Assembly (NCBI GenBank): GCA_030252795.1 | Contig: CP127080.1 | Location: 2,373,501-2,437,500 of the forward strand | Direction of reading: 5' to 3' | Length of the DNA stretch: 64,000 nt | From: Porticoccaceae bacterium LTM1 | GTDB taxonomy: Bacteria > Pseudomonadota > Gammaproteobacteria > Pseudomonadales > Porticoccaceae | In this document: piece after piece, positions 47,024 through 56,872 of the stretch | Layout of the letters: each line of letters starts with the position of its first letter | Position numbering within the stretch: position 1 is the stretch's first letter | Translations under genes and position numbers: made by a program | Notes under the pieces: model-generated | Told to the model about the DNA's origin: nothing | Database searches by the model: none | What the model saw: the letters and a program-made list of their open reading frames with translations, nothing else

Positions 47024-48484
47024 TTAATTACTGGCAGGTATCGCTTCCAGTGCCGCTTTGAAGTAACGCCAGAAGTTCGCCACTGCCGGAATAAATACTT
47101 TCTCATCCGGTGAGTGAGCACCGCGAATGGTTGGGCCAAACGAGATCATATCCCAGTGGGGATAGGTCGCTCCCAAAATTCCGCACTCAAGCCCTGCGTG
47201 AATTACCGTAACTTTTGGCTCATAGCCAAACAGCTCATTGTGCTTGGCAACCATCATTTCCAACAGTGGAGTCCCCATTTTGGGGGTCCAGCCGGGATAC
47301 GCACCGCCAAAATGGACATCGGCACCGGCCAACTCAAAAGCACTGGCTACCGACTGGGCAAAATCATCGCGAGCACTGTCGACAGCGCTACGGGTCAAAC
47401 ACTGAACATAGATAAACTGGTCATCCGAGAACACCACCGCCAGATTGTTGGATGTCTCCACCACACCAGGCAACGCACTGATCATACGAGCCGCACCACT
47501 CGGACAGGCGTACATGGCTTTGATAAATTTGTTTAGACATTCGCGAGCGATCTGTTTCTCCGGCAGCTCGGCAGCTTCCAGGGTTACGGTTAATCCGTCG
47601 TCGACACCCAACAGTTCGGTACGGGCCAAGCTGGCAAACTCATCCACATAGGCTTTGAACGCTTCAACTTGCTCCGCTGGCACGGTAATACCGGTAAACG
47701 CTTCACGCGGAATGGCATTGCGCAGTGTGCCGCCATTGAACTGATAAACACCAACTCCAAAACGCTCGACCGCCTCACTCAACAGGCGATTGGTCAGCTT
47801 GTTGGCGTTGCCGCGACCGTCATTGATATTCAGGCCACTGTGACCACCCACAAGTCCGCCCACGTTCATTTCAAACGCGACAGAACCAGTGTCTACTGGC
47901 TCGCTCTGGAATGGTAATTTGATATTTACATCAACCCCACCGGCACAGCCGACAAACAATTCACCCTCGTCCTCAGAATCCAGGTTGAGGAGAATCTTGC
48001 CCTCCAACCAGCCCGGCTCTAACCCTTGGGCGCCGGTCATTCCAGCCTCTTCGTCAATGGTAAACAGCGCCTCCAATGGGCCGTGTGGAATATCTGTAGA
48101 TTCCAGCATCGCCAGCATAGCCGCGCAGCCAATGCCGTTATCCGCGCCCAAGGTGGTTCCCTCGGCAGTAACCCACTCTCCATCCACATACGCCTTGATC
48201 GGGTCGGTGGCAAAATTATGGCTGGAACTGGCGTTCTTCTGTGGCACCATGTCGAGGTGGCTTTGCAGAATCACTCCAACGCGGTCTTCCATACCCGCTG
48301 TCGCTGGTTTGGAGATAATCACATTGCCCACGTTATCGACTTTGCTCTCCAGCCCTCTTGCCTTGGCAACGCCAAGCACATAATCCACCACTGCCTGTTC
48401 CTGCTTGGAAGGGTGGGGGCGATTGCACAATTCCTGGAAGTGCTTCCAGAGTACGGCGGGCTGAAGTTCAACGAGCTGGGTCAA
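47024..48484 (-). CDS. pepD: Aminoacyl-histidine dipeptidase (PepD)
   Basis: This 486-aa zinc dipeptidase hydrolyses Xaa-His dipeptides such as carnosine. M20-family metal-binding motifs are visible: LQSHLDMVPQKN, GTTLGADNGIG (about residue 118) and ALFTIDEEAGMTGA. The length fits PepD. It is divergent from sdaA with 176 bp between the starts, which holds both promoters. It likely supplies amino acids from dipeptides. Confidence 0.92.
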   Translation of the reverse strand: MTQLVELQPAVLWKHFQELCNRPHPSKQEQAVVDYVLGVAKARGLESKVDNVGNVIISKPATAGMEDRVGVILQSHLDMVPQKNASSSHNFATDPIKAYVDGEWVTAEGTTLGADNGIGCAAMLAMLESTDIPHGPLEALFTIDEEAGMTGAQGLEPGWLEGKILLNLDSEDEGELFVGCAGGVDVNIKLPFQSEPVDTGSVAFEMNVGGLVGGHSGLNINDGRGNANKLTNRLLSEAVERFGVGVYQFNGGTLRNAIPREAFTGITVPAEQVEAFKAYVDEFASLARTELLGVDDGLTVTLEAAELPEKQIARECLNKFIKAMYACPSGAARMISALPGVVETSNNLAVVFSDDQFIYVQCLTRSAVDSARDDFAQSVASAFELAGADVHFGGAYPGWTPKMGTPLLEMMVAKHNELFGYEPKVTVIHAGLECGILGATYPHWDMISFGPTIRGAHSPDEKVFIPAVANFWRYFKAALEAIPASN

Positions 48485-48660
48485 AATGGACTCCTTTGGT
48501 ATTCAATAGAGTGAAGAAGCCGCATAGGATACGGCGAAAGGGATAATCATGAAAGCCGGGTTAATGACCGTTCAATATAAGACCCCGTTAGTTGCGGAAT
48601 GCCCGCACACTCAGGATAATCGCGCCCTACACTTATAAAGACCCTATAGAGATTTGCAGT

Positions 48661-50064
48661 ATGGCACTCAGCGTATTTGACCTTTTCAAGATTGGCATTG
48701 GCCCCTCCAGCTCCCACACCGTCGGTCCGATGCGGGCTGCCCTGGAGTTTGCCCAGGAACTGAAAGCCTCGGGCGCACTGGCCAATACCGCTCGTATCAA
48801 AGCCGAACTGTACGGTTCCCTGGGTGCTACCGGCAAAGGTCACGGTTCTCCCAAGGCGGTGGTACTGGGGCTTCAAGGTGAATCACCGGAAACAGTCGAC
48901 GTTGCTACCATACGCGATCGCATGACCCAGCTGGAAGCCGAAAAGCAGTTACTGGTACTGGGTGAACACAACCTGAAATTTGACCGTGATACCGACCTGA
49001 TCCTGCACCGCCGCAAAAGCCTGCCCTACCACCCCAACGGCATGCTGTTTACGGCGTTCGACGCTCAGGGTGAAGAGATCTCTAAAAAAGCCTATTACTC
49101 AGTTGGTGGCGGCTTTGTAGTGGATGAAAAAACTGCGTCCAACGACAACCCGATTGTTGAGGATGCCACCAAACTCCCTTACCCCTTCAAAACCGGTAAC
49201 GAGCTTTTGGAGCTGTGTAAAAAGCACAATATGTCTATCAGCCAGATTATGTGGGAGAACGAAAAATCCTGGCGCCCTGAGGCAGAGACTCGAGCACAGC
49301 TGCTGAAAATCTGGGAGGTTATGCGCGAGTGTGTGGACAATGGCATCAAAAATGAGGGAGTACTGCCAGGCGGACTGAATGTACCCCGCCGTGCTCCTCA
49401 ACTGTACCAAAAGTTGATGCAACGCCCAGAGTCGGCACTATCAGACCCGCTCAGTGTACTGGACTGGGTGAGCCTCTACGCCCTGGCAGTGAATGAAGAG
49501 AACGCCGCCGGTGGGCGGGTGGTGACTTCACCGACTAACGGAGCGGCGGGCATCATCCCGGCGGTAATGCACTACTATGATCGCTTTACTCCCGGCGCTA
49601 ATGAAGACGGCATCATTGAAATGCTGCTGACTGCCGCCGCAATTGGCATCCTGTATAAACTCAACGCATCTATTTCCGGAGCGGAAGTAGGTTGCCAGGG
49701 CGAAGTCGGGTCAGCCTGCTCCATGGCAGCCGGTGCGCTGGCCGAAGTTCTGGGTGGTACACCCGCCCAGGTAGAAAACGCTGCAGAGATCGGCATGGAA
49801 CACAATCTTGGCCTGACTTGCGACCCAGTGGGCGGATTGGTTCAGGTGCCCTGTATCGAGCGTAACGCAATGGCAGCCATCAAGGCCATCAGCGCAGCCC
49901 GTATGGCACTGCGCGGTGATGGAGAGCACTTTGTCTCTCTTGATAAAGTCATTAAAACCATGCGGGATACGGGCCTGGAGATGCACTCCAAGTACAAAGA
50001 GACCTCCCGTGGTGGATTGGCGGTTAACGTTGTTGAGGTACCTGTAAATATCATCGAGTGCTGA
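48661..50064 (+). CDS. sdaA: L-serine ammonia-lyase (iron-sulfur)
   Basis: This 467-aa [4Fe-4S] enzyme turns serine to pyruvate and ammonia. It has the single-chain form of the enzyme: the beta-like part begins [20 protein letters not shown] and the alpha-like part has [19 protein letters not shown] and [14 protein letters not shown] with cluster Cys residues. The ATG at 48661 is used, as a 69-nt longer frame has no ribosome site and AGAG lies before the ATG. A strong terminator follows. Confidence 0.94.
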   Translation: MALSVFDLFKIGIGPSSSHTVGPMRAALEFAQELKASGALANTARIKAELYGSLGATGKGHGSPKAVVLGLQGESPETVDVATIRDRMTQLEAEKQLLVLGEHNLKFDRDTDLILHRRKSLPYHPNGMLFTAFDAQGEEISKKAYYSVGGGFVVDEKTASNDNPIVEDATKLPYPFKTGNELLELCKKHNMSISQIMWENEKSWRPEAETRAQLLKIWEVMRECVDNGIKNEGVLPGGLNVPRRAPQLYQKLMQRPESALSDPLSVLDWVSLYALAVNEENAAGGRVVTSPTNGAAGIIPAVMHYYDRFTPGANEDGIIEMLLTAAAIGILYKLNASISGAEVGCQGEVGSACSMAAGALAEVLGGTPAQVENAAEIGMEHNLGLTCDPVGGLVQVPCIERNAMAAIKAISAARMALRGDGEHFVSLDKVIKTMRDTGLEMHSKYKETSRGGLAVNVVEVPVNIIEC

Positions 50065-50098
50065 ATCAGAGCGTTTTCCTGCTATTGCAAATTATTGT

Positions 50099-50127
50099 AA
50101 AGCCGGTTCATTAACCGGCTTTTTTTA
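50099..50127 (+). terminator. sdaA terminator
   Basis: AGCCGGTT-CATT-AACCGGCT followed by seven Ts, about 35 nt after the stop codon. Confidence 0.9.
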
Positions 50128-50451
50128 TATTACTCTCCAGCTGGTAGTTGAAATGCCATAGTAGTGTCAACAGGCTCTAATTAGATAACAGAATAAAGAT
50201 CCCGGCACTCCTGACAGGCAAATAAACAAGTGCGTTAGGGTGGGGAGCAAGGCATATGCCTGATTACCGATTACCACATGGACAGTCATTACATCTTTTG
50301 ATTCAACCGGACACCAGTAGCTGTTCGCAACATCTAAGTGCAAACTGCTCGCACCCTCTCCAACAGAGAATCCTCTCAGGATTTTTTCTCACAAAGAAAA
50401 AAATTAACAGCACGCTTTTCAACCAGCACACATACATCGAGCCCTAAAGCC
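50128..50451. other. 324-bp gap upstream of permease 1, no gene or clear promoter
   Basis: The region must hold the promoter of the first permease gene. I do not see a good sigma-70 box pair or a copy of the dyad found before the HlyD gene. A GG-N10-GC pair at about 50142-50156 (CTGGTAGTTGAAATGCC) has a poor flank and is not accepted as a sigma-54 promoter. Confidence 0.4.
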
Positions 50452-52965
50452 ATGTTTCAGAGTTATTTTTTGACTGCATTCCGCAACCTGATCAAGCACC
50501 CACTGAATAATGCCATCAATATTTTCGGGTTGTCGCTTGGACTCGCTTGCTGTGTAACACTATTGATATTTATCACCTATCAGTTGAGCTTTGATAAGCA
50601 ATTTCAAGATATTGACAGAGTTTATATTCTTCAAACTACCATAGAGTTTGGCAACGGAAACGAGCGAACCAGCTCAACTATCGATAAAGAGAAGTACGAA
50701 CAAATTAAAAATGCCCTTCCAGGACTCGAGCTGATCACCAGTTTGTCACGGGGAAATATAACTATCCAACGGGAGCTGGAGTTTGAAGAAACACTCCACT
50801 ACACCGACAACACATTCTTTAATATTTTTAATCTACGATTTTTAGAAGGCTCTCCTGTCGGCGCTTTGGACAAGCCCAACTCTGTCATCCTGACTCGCAG
50901 TAAGGCTCAAAAATATTTTGGAAAACAGCCCGCTCTTGGAAAACAGCTTCCTGTATCAGACGGTTTACTCACAGTTACAGGCGTTATTGAGGACATTCCC
51001 GAAAACAGCCACCTGAAGAGCAACGATATAGGCATACTCGCTGCACTTTCTGGAAAGCCCGAACCAAGAAATGCCAATCAATTCTGGAACCGAAGCTCTC
51101 TGACAACTTATGTAAAAATGAGGCAGGAAATCTCTCTTGATGACATGAATCGACGACTGGCCAACGCCACCCCTGAACAGGTGAGAGAAGAGGCTGATCG
51201 GAATGCAGAGCAGTCTCCACGCCGCAGAGATTTTGCCAATATGAAGCAAACTCTCAGCGCCATCAAAGTACGCAACTCTCATTTACAAAATGTAAATATC
51301 AGTGAGCGGTCAATTCGGCGAGGGCAAACCGGATCTGGAGATCTTTTTCAAAATTGGTACTTCATATATATAGCTGGAGGCCTTGCACTTGCCGTTCTGG
51401 TGATTTCCTGTGTGAACTTTATCAACCTTACAACAGCCCGCTTCACTCAGCGAAATCGTGAAATTGGTTTGCGCAAGGTACTCGGGGCAGGCCGCAATAA
51501 TATTTTTGTACAGTTTATCTGTGAAACTTTTGTCCTTACCTTTTTAGCGGTTATCGTTGCATTTTTTCTGTCTCTTGCCAGCCTGCCATGGTTTGAGGCT
51601 CTTGTACAAATAGATCTGTCCAATACCTCTTATGCCAGCCTGGAATTTTTTGCAGGGTTAGTGGGTTTGATTGCCTTTACAACAATTTTGGCAGGCTTCT
51701 ATCCATCCATGGTACTTTCTCGTGTAAAACCTGCAGCAGCACTGTCTTCAGGTGGCTCCTCCAATAATAAAAACCGACTTCGAAAAATCCTGACCATTGT
51801 ACAATTCGGGTTTTCGATATTACTCGCCACAACTTGTATCACGCTCTACTATCAGGTCAATCACCTGAAAAACCTGGACCTGGGCTTTGAGCTGGATAAC
51901 ATTTCTATCGTACCAGCCCAGAGCTGGGGCCGCGGACGAAATCAGGAGGAAAGTAATAACAAGCGGGACATTTTGACCAAGGAACTTCTGGCAAACCAAG
52001 CCATTCACTCAGTATCCACTCCTGCGTTGTCATTTGGGGCTCAAACGGAATATCAATTTGAAGATCGCGACCCGGTTGCCCTTAACATGGTGGTCGCCGA
52101 TTATCAGTTTTTTGACCATTACCAGGTTGACATGCTGTCTGGCAAATCGTTTTCAAGTCGGGATAAATCATATGCGGTAACAGTTCCACCGTGGGGGGGA
52201 GCCCCTCAAACCAGTGGCGGTGTCATATTGACGCTTAGCGGTATGGATAAACTTGGTCTTGGTAACAGCAAAGAGTTAATTGGCAAAAAGCTGGTCATGC
52301 AAAATGATCAAGGTGAGCCAAGCGGTATTGAACTTGAAATTCTTGGTGTCGCCAACGCATTCCCCAAAGTATTGGAGGACTCTCAAATCCCCCTGACTGC
52401 AGACTACATAGTATTATCCGAAAGTCCCCTGGGGATGATGAGCGTTAGAATTCGGGACGGCCAATGGGCCACTGGCAAGGAACACATTCAAAGTGTTATT
52501 GAGAAGGTTTTACCCAATCAGGCAAACCGGATCATGTATCCGAAACAGCTGCTGGACGGTCTATTCACCACTATGGAAAGAGCGCTTTACAGCGTCGGTT
52601 TATTTGCTGTTATTGCAATTGTAATTGCCATATTAGGTCTTTATGCGATGTCCAGCTTTGTCGTTGAACGCCGCACACGGGAAATCGGAATTCGCAAAGT
52701 ACTTGGCTCTTCCATACCAAAGGTTACCCTGTTATTGCTTTGGGATTTCAGTAAACCGGTACTGATAGCTCTGGCGTTTGCCGCTCCCGTAGCCTATTTG
52801 GGCGCCAATCAGATTATTCAGCACATTGCCGCACGAATTCCGCTGGAATTTATTACCTTTGGGGTTGTCCCCTTTATGATGATGGCAATCTCACTACTGA
52901 CTGTAAGCAGCCACACATTGAAAGCGGCACTAATAGATCCTGTTGTCGCATTGAGGTATGAGTAA
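50452..52965 (+). CDS. ABC transporter permease 1, FtsX/MacB type
   Basis: This 837-aa permease begins with one membrane helix (INIFGLSLGLACCVTLLIFI), then a large periplasmic MacB_PCD-like domain (about 50-290). Next come three helices with an FtsX core (RNREIGLRKVLGAGRNNIF, about residue 335), a second periplasmic region and a C-terminal FtsX core with ERRTREIGIRKVLGSS. There is no fused ATPase, unlike E. coli MacB, so it must rely on the separate ATPase at 55990. The start at 50452 is chosen because the N-terminal helix begins there; no strong ribosome site is seen. It precedes the sigma-54 promoter and so may have its own. Confidence 0.85.
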   Translation: MFQSYFLTAFRNLIKHPLNNAINIFGLSLGLACCVTLLIFITYQLSFDKQFQDIDRVYILQTTIEFGNGNERTSSTIDKEKYEQIKNALPGLELITSLSRGNITIQRELEFEETLHYTDNTFFNIFNLRFLEGSPVGALDKPNSVILTRSKAQKYFGKQPALGKQLPVSDGLLTVTGVIEDIPENSHLKSNDIGILAALSGKPEPRNANQFWNRSSLTTYVKMRQEISLDDMNRRLANATPEQVREEADRNAEQSPRRRDFANMKQTLSAIKVRNSHLQNVNISERSIRRGQTGSGDLFQNWYFIYIAGGLALAVLVISCVNFINLTTARFTQRNREIGLRKVLGAGRNNIFVQFICETFVLTFLAVIVAFFLSLASLPWFEALVQIDLSNTSYASLEFFAGLVGLIAFTTILAGFYPSMVLSRVKPAAALSSGGSSNNKNRLRKILTIVQFGFSILLATTCITLYYQVNHLKNLDLGFELDNISIVPAQSWGRGRNQEESNNKRDILTKELLANQAIHSVSTPALSFGAQTEYQFEDRDPVALNMVVADYQFFDHYQVDMLSGKSFSSRDKSYAVTVPPWGGAPQTSGGVILTLSGMDKLGLGNSKELIGKKLVMQNDQGEPSGIELEILGVANAFPKVLEDSQIPLTADYIVLSESPLGMMSVRIRDGQWATGKEHIQSVIEKVLPNQANRIMYPKQLLDGLFTTMERALYSVGLFAVIAIVIAILGLYAMSSFVVERRTREIGIRKVLGSSIPKVTLLLLWDFSKPVLIALAFAAPVAYLGANQIIQHIAARIPLEFITFGVVPFMMMAISLLTVSSHTLKAALIDPVVALRYE

Positions 52966-53038
52966 GTGCATATCAGTGAAGATGTAATAACAGAGAGTAG
53001 GGTACATCCTCACTTGGGGGTATTTAATATGGACAGGA

Positions 53039-53056
53039 ATGTTCGAAAACGTACAG
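53039..53056 (+). promoter_or_regulatory. Candidate enhancer site for the NtrC-type regulator
   Basis: ATGTTCGAAAACGTACAG is a dyad of the form TGTnCG-N4-CGnACA, the same as two sites upstream of the regulator gene at 62337-62375. Its centre lies about 78 bp before the -24 box of the sigma-54 promoter at 53117, a usual enhancer distance. Confidence 0.65.
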
Positions 53057-53116
53057 TCTGAACAATTGAAGAACGGCACCAGAAATATAACCTGCTGTTC
53101 TAAAAGGATTTTTTAA

Positions 53117-53134
53117 TTGGCACGACATGTGCTT
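53117..53134 (+). promoter_or_regulatory. Sigma-54 promoter of the exporter operon
   Basis: TTGGCACGACATGTGCTT has TGGCACG at -24 and GC at -12 with the required GG-N10-GC spacing; TGTGCT differs from TTGCT by one base. The start of transcription is expected near 53143, leaving about 60 nt before the HlyD ATG at 53203. Confidence 0.72.
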
Positions 53135-53144
53135 ATAAAAAAGC

Positions 53145-53168
53145 AAAAGTTAAACCAAAAGTTAAACC
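53145..53168 (+). repeat. 12-bp tandem direct repeat in the leader
   Basis: AAAAGTTAAACC occurs twice back to back, right after the predicted transcription start. It may be chance in A-rich leader DNA. Confidence 0.6.
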
Positions 53169-53202
53169 AACCCTGGCACAGCATTAATACAGGAGAAAGA
53201 GA

Positions 53203-54465
53203 ATGGGAATGGATCGCGCCATCAAAAAGAAACGCTGGACAGCCAAAAGAATTATATTGCTGTCGGTAGCTGCCGGCGGTCTGGGATGGCTGATTTGGGC
53301 GACGGCCAGTGTCAGCGGCAAAAGCACATACCGCATGGAGCGCGACTACGCCGCAATTGCCACCGTTCAGAAAGGTGAATTTCGGGACTATATTGCCCTG
53401 CGCGGCACAGTAGAGCCCTATCGATCCATGCCAATCAATATTTCTCAAGGTGGTACCGTCGACGAAATCTACTCCGAAGTCGGCGATTTTGTTAAAGCCA
53501 ATGACCCACTGGTGAAATTCCACGACCCCAACTTTGAATTAGGGGTGTTGGATAAAGCAGGAACCATTTCCGAACAAATCAACCGCAGTAGTGAAACCAG
53601 GCTGCAGTTGGAAAAATCACTGCGCGATCTCAGAACACAGCTGAACGATACCGCATATCGAATCGAAACCAGGCAGAGAGAGCTGAGCCGCAAACAGGCC
53701 CTTCTGGAAAAGCAGCTGATCAGCAAAGACCAGATTGAAAACCTTGAATTTGAGCTGAAGCATGATATCGAGCAACACAAGCGCCTCTCTGATGACCTGA
53801 CAAGAGAAGAAAAGGCTTTTCCACAAAAAATCAAACAGCTCAACGAAAGTGATGAACGAGCTCAGAAACACCTGGAAATTGTCGAAGCCAGTATGGACAA
53901 CCTGGTAACTCGCGCCCCGATTAGCGGGCAAATAGTTGAAATGGAAATCGAGCTGGGTGAACAAAAAGGAAATGGCGTGCTGGGCCGAATTGATGATGTC
54001 AGTAAGTTCATTGTGGTTGCTGATGTTGACGAATATTACCTGAACAGGGTGAAAACCGGTCAAACAGCAATTTTTGAGTTGGGCAACAAAGAGCTCACGG
54101 CCACAGTGAACAAGGTTTACCCACAAATTAAAAGCGGGCGCTTTGAAATCAATCTGGAACTGCCTGAATCGGAAGAAGTGGTCAATCAGTTACGTCGTGG
54201 TTTGAGCTTGCAATTACAACTGGAACTGGGCGCGGCAAACCAATCACTATTGCTGGCCAATGGCAGCTTCATCAACGATACCGGTGGTAACTGGGCCTTT
54301 GTACTTAATGAAAACGGAGATATCGCCATCAAAAGGGATATTCGCCTGGGACGAAAAAACAATGACTCCATCGAGGTTCAGGGGGGACTGAGAGAAGGTG
54401 AACAGGTCATTATTTCAAGTTATGCAGGACTTGAAGACTTCGACGAAATTATTCTGACGAACTGA
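53203..54465 (+). CDS. HlyD-type periplasmic adaptor of the exporter
   Basis: This 420-aa membrane-fusion protein has an N-terminal basic part and one membrane helix (about residues 18-36), then a lipoyl-type half (VEPYRSMPINISQGGTVDE), a long helical hairpin coiled coil (about 125-220), the second lipoyl half (APISGQIVEMEIE), and a beta-barrel domain. It links an inner-membrane ABC permease to a TolC channel. It is the first gene of the sigma-54 operon: tolC-like 18 nt downstream, ATPase 3 nt after that. GGAGAAAGAG precedes the ATG. Confidence 0.87.
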   Translation: MGMDRAIKKKRWTAKRIILLSVAAGGLGWLIWATASVSGKSTYRMERDYAAIATVQKGEFRDYIALRGTVEPYRSMPINISQGGTVDEIYSEVGDFVKANDPLVKFHDPNFELGVLDKAGTISEQINRSSETRLQLEKSLRDLRTQLNDTAYRIETRQRELSRKQALLEKQLISKDQIENLEFELKHDIEQHKRLSDDLTREEKAFPQKIKQLNESDERAQKHLEIVEASMDNLVTRAPISGQIVEMEIELGEQKGNGVLGRIDDVSKFIVVADVDEYYLNRVKTGQTAIFELGNKELTATVNKVYPQIKSGRFEINLELPESEEVVNQLRRGLSLQLQLELGAANQSLLLANGSFINDTGGNWAFVLNENGDIAIKRDIRLGRKNNDSIEVQGGLREGEQVIISSYAGLEDFDEIILTN

Positions 54466-54483
54466 TGGTAAGGGAATACGAAC

Positions 54484-55986
54484 ATGAAAATTAAACTACT
54501 CAGTATCGCCACCGCCCTTGCAATCAGTGCCAACAGCCATGGCGAATCACTGGCTGACATCTATGAGCTGGCTCTGGCTAATGACCCGACTTACCAGCAA
54601 GCCGTAGTGGAATATAAAATTGGTCAACGCAGCAACTACAAAGCCTGGGCAAATTTTTTGCCGAAATTGAATATTGACCCTTCCGGCTCATATTCTGAAG
54701 GAACTGGAGCAACCTTTCGAAGTAAAAGAGGGGATGATGATTGGGTTACCAACGAAGGAAAAGAAACAGAGAGTAAATCAGCCAGTATTGGCAGACTCAC
54801 CTTCAATCTTGGCATCAACGACTGGTTCACTTTTCAAAACAGCTTGATGAATGACGATGAGGCAAAATATCGATTTGCCCAAGCTCAGCAGAATTTAATT
54901 ATCAGCGTTACCAATAAGTACTTTTCTGTACTAAAGGCGTATGATCAATTAAGGATAGCCCAGAAAAGCCAGGAATTAAGCAGGATCAATCTGGAATTGG
55001 CACAGACCCAACTGGACCAGGGCCTGAATACCATTACTGACCTCCATAGTGCCAAAGCCGACTTTTACAGCAAACAAATCTCCACTCAAGACGCACAGGT
55101 TGCCTTTGATCAGGCATTTGAAGCGCTCAGTTTACTGACGGGTAAAGCTCACTATGAGCTGGAAGGGTTTGAAGAAAAAATCCCCAGCCCCGCGCCTTCA
55201 CCCTCTGATCCGGAAAGTTGGATCAATGAAGCCATGAGCAGCAATTACAATTTAAAGCTGGATGCAATTACGCGGGAAAAGGCCAGAAATACTCGACAAG
55301 CAGATAAGCTATTTTACTTACCTAGAGTCAATATGAGCTGGGGCGGACAAAGTTACAATAGCACTCCGGGCACCTCCAGCATTGAGAAAATCCCAGTTAC
55401 TGATGAAAATGGCGACGTGGTATTAATCGAACAACAAATCACCAGCCCTTCTCAACGCAACCTTAGGAGAGGAGGTGAATCTCTTACAGTCAATCTGAAT
55501 ATTCCCCTGTTCGGAGACAATGGCCTCAGCTGGATACAGCGTAAGGAAAACGCCGAACGCGAGCAGATTGCCCAGGAAAACTTCATCAAGTCACGTCGCC
55601 AAACCGAGTTTGATATACGCAGTAATTTCCTCAGCATCCTCAGCCAGCAGAAACGGCTTGAATTACAGGAAATGCAGCTGGAACAGTCACAACTGGCTTA
55701 CGAAAAAACATTGATCGAGTACGAGCATGGCAGTAAGAGCATGGTGGACCTGTTACAACAGCAAACCAACCTGATGCAAAGTGAAAAAAGTAACAGCGAT
55801 ACTCGCTTCCAGTACATCGAACAGCTGCTCAGGCTAAAACAGGATGCCGGCAAATTAACGCCAGCTGACATTTATGAGATTGATAGCTGGCTGAGTGAAG
55901 ATGCAGAAATTATTGCCACTCAGCGCACCTTTGAAGCTGCAGCCTCTCAAATTGAATCCATAACGACTAATACCACAAAGGAATGA
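54484..55986 (+). CDS. TolC-family outer membrane channel
   Basis: This 500-aa protein has a signal peptide (LLSIATALAISANSHG) and long helical hairpins of the TolC/OEP fold. The first begins LADIYELALANDPTYQQAVVEY and the repeat at FLSILSQQKRLELQEMQLEQ. The C-terminal third repeats the helix pattern. It should form the outer-membrane exit duct for the ABC exporter. The sequence has Ser/Thr-rich insert VTDENGDVVLIEQQI in the outer loop. Confidence 0.86.
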   Translation: MKIKLLSIATALAISANSHGESLADIYELALANDPTYQQAVVEYKIGQRSNYKAWANFLPKLNIDPSGSYSEGTGATFRSKRGDDDWVTNEGKETESKSASIGRLTFNLGINDWFTFQNSLMNDDEAKYRFAQAQQNLIISVTNKYFSVLKAYDQLRIAQKSQELSRINLELAQTQLDQGLNTITDLHSAKADFYSKQISTQDAQVAFDQAFEALSLLTGKAHYELEGFEEKIPSPAPSPSDPESWINEAMSSNYNLKLDAITREKARNTRQADKLFYLPRVNMSWGGQSYNSTPGTSSIEKIPVTDENGDVVLIEQQITSPSQRNLRRGGESLTVNLNIPLFGDNGLSWIQRKENAEREQIAQENFIKSRRQTEFDIRSNFLSILSQQKRLELQEMQLEQSQLAYEKTLIEYEHGSKSMVDLLQQQTNLMQSEKSNSDTRFQYIEQLLRLKQDAGKLTPADIYEIDSWLSEDAEIIATQRTFEAAASQIESITTNTTKE

Positions 55987-55989
55987 CCC

Positions 55990-56685
55990 ATGTTAAAGCT
56001 GACTAATCTGGTAAAACGCTTTACCACCGACGAAGTGGAAACCTCCGCCCTCAATGGTATCAACCTGACAATCAAGGAAGGCGAGTTTGTCGCCGTAATG
56101 GGCCCTTCAGGTTGTGGTAAGTCCACACTGCTTAACATTGTCGGCATGCTCGACACCCCCGACGATGGCAGCTATGTCTTCAATGGTGAAGAGATCGCCC
56201 ACTACAATGAAAACCAGCGCGCCAATCTTCGCAAAAACAACCTCGGGTTTATCTTCCAGAGCTTCAACCTGATTGATGAGCTGACCGTTGCCGAAAACGT
56301 AGACCTGGCCCTGCTCTATCAGGGCGTTCCCGCCAAAGAGCGCAAACAGCGCGTTACCGAAGTGCTGGAAAAAATGAACATCGCCCACCGCGCCAAGCAC
56401 TTTCCGCAGCAATTGTCAGGTGGTCAACAGCAGCGCGTTGCCATCGCCCGGGCACTGGTTGGCAAGCCCAAGCTGATCCTCGCCGATGAACCGACCGGTA
56501 ACCTGGACAGCAAACACGGCCAGGAGGTGATGAACATGATCACTGAACTAAACAACAACGGCACCACCGTACTGATGGTGACCCACTCGGAAGAACACGC
56601 ACAATACGCACACCGGATTGTTCGTATGCTTGATGGTCAGATTTTAAGTGAGTCAGAAGACCAGAAGCAGACCGCACTGGCCTGA
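55990..56685 (+). CDS. ABC transporter ATP-binding protein, MacB/LolD type
   Basis: This 231-aa ATPase has Walker A GPSGCGKSTLLNIVGML, the Q-loop FIFQSFNLIDEL, the signature [15 protein letters not shown] and Walker B LILADEPTGNLD. Its short length and the DSKHGQEVMNMI segment place it with LolD, FtsE and MacB-type ATPases. It starts 3 nt after the TolC-like stop codon, so it is translated in coupling, and drives permease 1 and permease 2 at least in principle. Confidence 0.92.
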   Translation: MLKLTNLVKRFTTDEVETSALNGINLTIKEGEFVAVMGPSGCGKSTLLNIVGMLDTPDDGSYVFNGEEIAHYNENQRANLRKNNLGFIFQSFNLIDELTVAENVDLALLYQGVPAKERKQRVTEVLEKMNIAHRAKHFPQQLSGGQQQRVAIARALVGKPKLILADEPTGNLDSKHGQEVMNMITELNNNGTTVLMVTHSEEHAQYAHRIVRMLDGQILSESEDQKQTALA

Positions 56686-56692
56686 TAATGGC

Positions 56693-56732
56693 ATTGCCCG
56701 CCAGTAATTTTTCACCAACACTGGCGGGCAAT
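56693..56732 (+). repeat. Perfect 13-bp inverted repeat before permease 2
   Basis: ATTGCCCGCCAGT (56693-56705) pairs with ACTGGCGGGCAAT (56720-56732), 14-nt loop. No T-run follows, so it may slow or stop RNA polymerase weakly, or lower the amount of message for permease 2 relative to the ATPase. Confidence 0.65.
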
Positions 56733-56872
56733 ATCTTATCTTCAGGACATTCGGACGCCTTCACACCATACTGACTCAAACCGCAACAGCATAAAACCTA
56801 TATAAAGCGCCCATCTACCTCATAGTGGATTGGGTACGTCTACCCCAAAAAAATACAGAGGAGGACACTCAG

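Noticed and set aside
50142-50157. GG-N10-GC pair (CTGGTAGTTGAAATGCC) before permease 1, as a sigma-54 promoter
   Set aside because: Spacing fits, but TGGTAGT is far from TGGCACG, and no enhancer dyad lies nearby. Chance match.
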